Assembly (NCBI GenBank): GCA_007123785.1
Contig: SLGL01000245.1
Coordinates: 1-15,284 of the forward strand
Direction of reading: 5' to 3'
Origin: Balneolaceae bacterium
Lineage (GTDB): Bacteria; Bacteroidota; Rhodothermia; Balneolales; Balneolaceae
Length of the DNA stretch: 15,284 bases
How positions within the stretch are numbered: position 1 is the first letter of the stretch; the number at the start of each line of letters is the position of its first letter. Position numbers and translations under genes: made by a program. The notes under the pieces are model-generated. The model searched no databases, was not told the DNA's origin, and was given only the letters and a program-made list of their open reading frames with translations. Positions 15,028 through 15,284 of this stretch are shown in pieces.

Positions 15028-15284
15028 TCAGGCATAAAAATCTACATCCTGGTAATGGTGCAGAAGTTCACGCATTCTTTCAGGGTCATTACCATGAAAG
15101 AATACGGTGCCGTAATGATTGCCAAACCCTTCACGCTGGTCGGACACCTTGTGTTCCGAAGGTGCATACAGGGTGTGATCCTCAAAAAATGAATCTTCCT
15201 TTAATTCATCCGGAATCTGAAGCTTTGAAATACGTCCTGGCTTCGGATAGACCATCACACTCCCGGCATAATGTTGGTCATCCT
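15028..15284 (-). CDS. C-terminal end of a gene cut by the window edge, possibly ATP-grasp-like
   Basis: The minus frame is open from the right edge (codons beginning DDQHYAGS) to a stop at 15028. It gives 85 complete residues of what is probably a longer protein. A GTG at 15258 is only an internal codon, because the frame continues upstream without a stop. The pattern of PGRISKLQIPDEL, then FFEDHTLYAP, EHKVSD, and GNHYGTVFFHGNDPERMREL resembles the C-terminal lobe of ATP-grasp carboxylate-amine ligases, where a strand GxI, a variable loop, a Gly-Tyr-Val-type strand and a final helix occur in that order. This is a weak shape-based match. The gene is 505 bases from the next one on the same strand. 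Confidence 0.6.
   Translation of the reverse strand, partial: DDQHYAGSVMVYPKPGRISKLQIPDELKEDSFFEDHTLYAPSEHKVSDQREGFGNHYGTVFFHGNDPERMRELLHHYQDVDFYA

Noticed and set aside
1..15284. CRISPR arrays, tRNA or rRNA genes, prophage or insertion-sequence genes
   Set aside because: No regularly spaced repeats, no tRNA cloverleaf or rRNA signature seen by eye, and no transposase, integrase or phage protein motifs in any frame.

Overview
The window is an ordinary chromosomal stretch from a bacterium that is probably in or near the Bacteroidota/Balneolota/Rhodothermota. This placement is inference. It rests on weak or absent Shine-Dalgarno sequences, several TTG starts, moderate base composition, a GTP-type PEP carboxykinase, and a FucP plus lactonase plus FucD sugar-acid cluster. 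No rRNA, tRNA, CRISPR array, integrase or transposase gene is visible.

Layout, left to right. Positions 1-51 hold the last 16 codons of an unidentified gene. A cytoplasmic-looking ApbE-type flavin transferase (55-978) and a Gfo/Idh/MocA oxidoreductase with a Tat-like leader (1110-2411) follow on the plus strand and end at a hairpin terminator. From 7420 down to 2489, on the minus strand, lies a cluster for the non-phosphorylating (oxidative) breakdown of L-fucose: L-fuconate dehydratase, L-fuconolactone hydrolase, L-fucose dehydrogenase, the FucP-type H+ symporter and a RhaM-type mutarotase. Together these import L-fucose, interconvert its anomers, oxidise it to the lactone, open the lactone to L-fuconate and dehydrate that to 2-keto-3-deoxy-L-fuconate. 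The enzymes for the last steps (to pyruvate plus lactate or lactaldehyde) and any regulator are not in the window.

A patatin-like hydrolase (minus) and pckG (plus) are divergent around a 416-base non-coding region. pckG ends in a strong intrinsic terminator, followed by about 590 bases without a gene but with several hairpins. The right end is all on the minus strand: an alanine-racemase-family protein, a 660-residue protein of unrecognised family with a papain-like arrangement of Cys, His and Asn, about 500 bases of palindrome-rich non-coding DNA, and the C-terminal end of a gene cut by the window edge that could be ATP-grasp-like.

The most interesting items are the 660-residue putative cysteine-peptidase-fold protein beside a racemase with an unusual active site (Asn where classical alanine racemases have the gate Tyr), and the dyads in the spacer upstream of it. 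I found no clear-cut new system; these are leads only.
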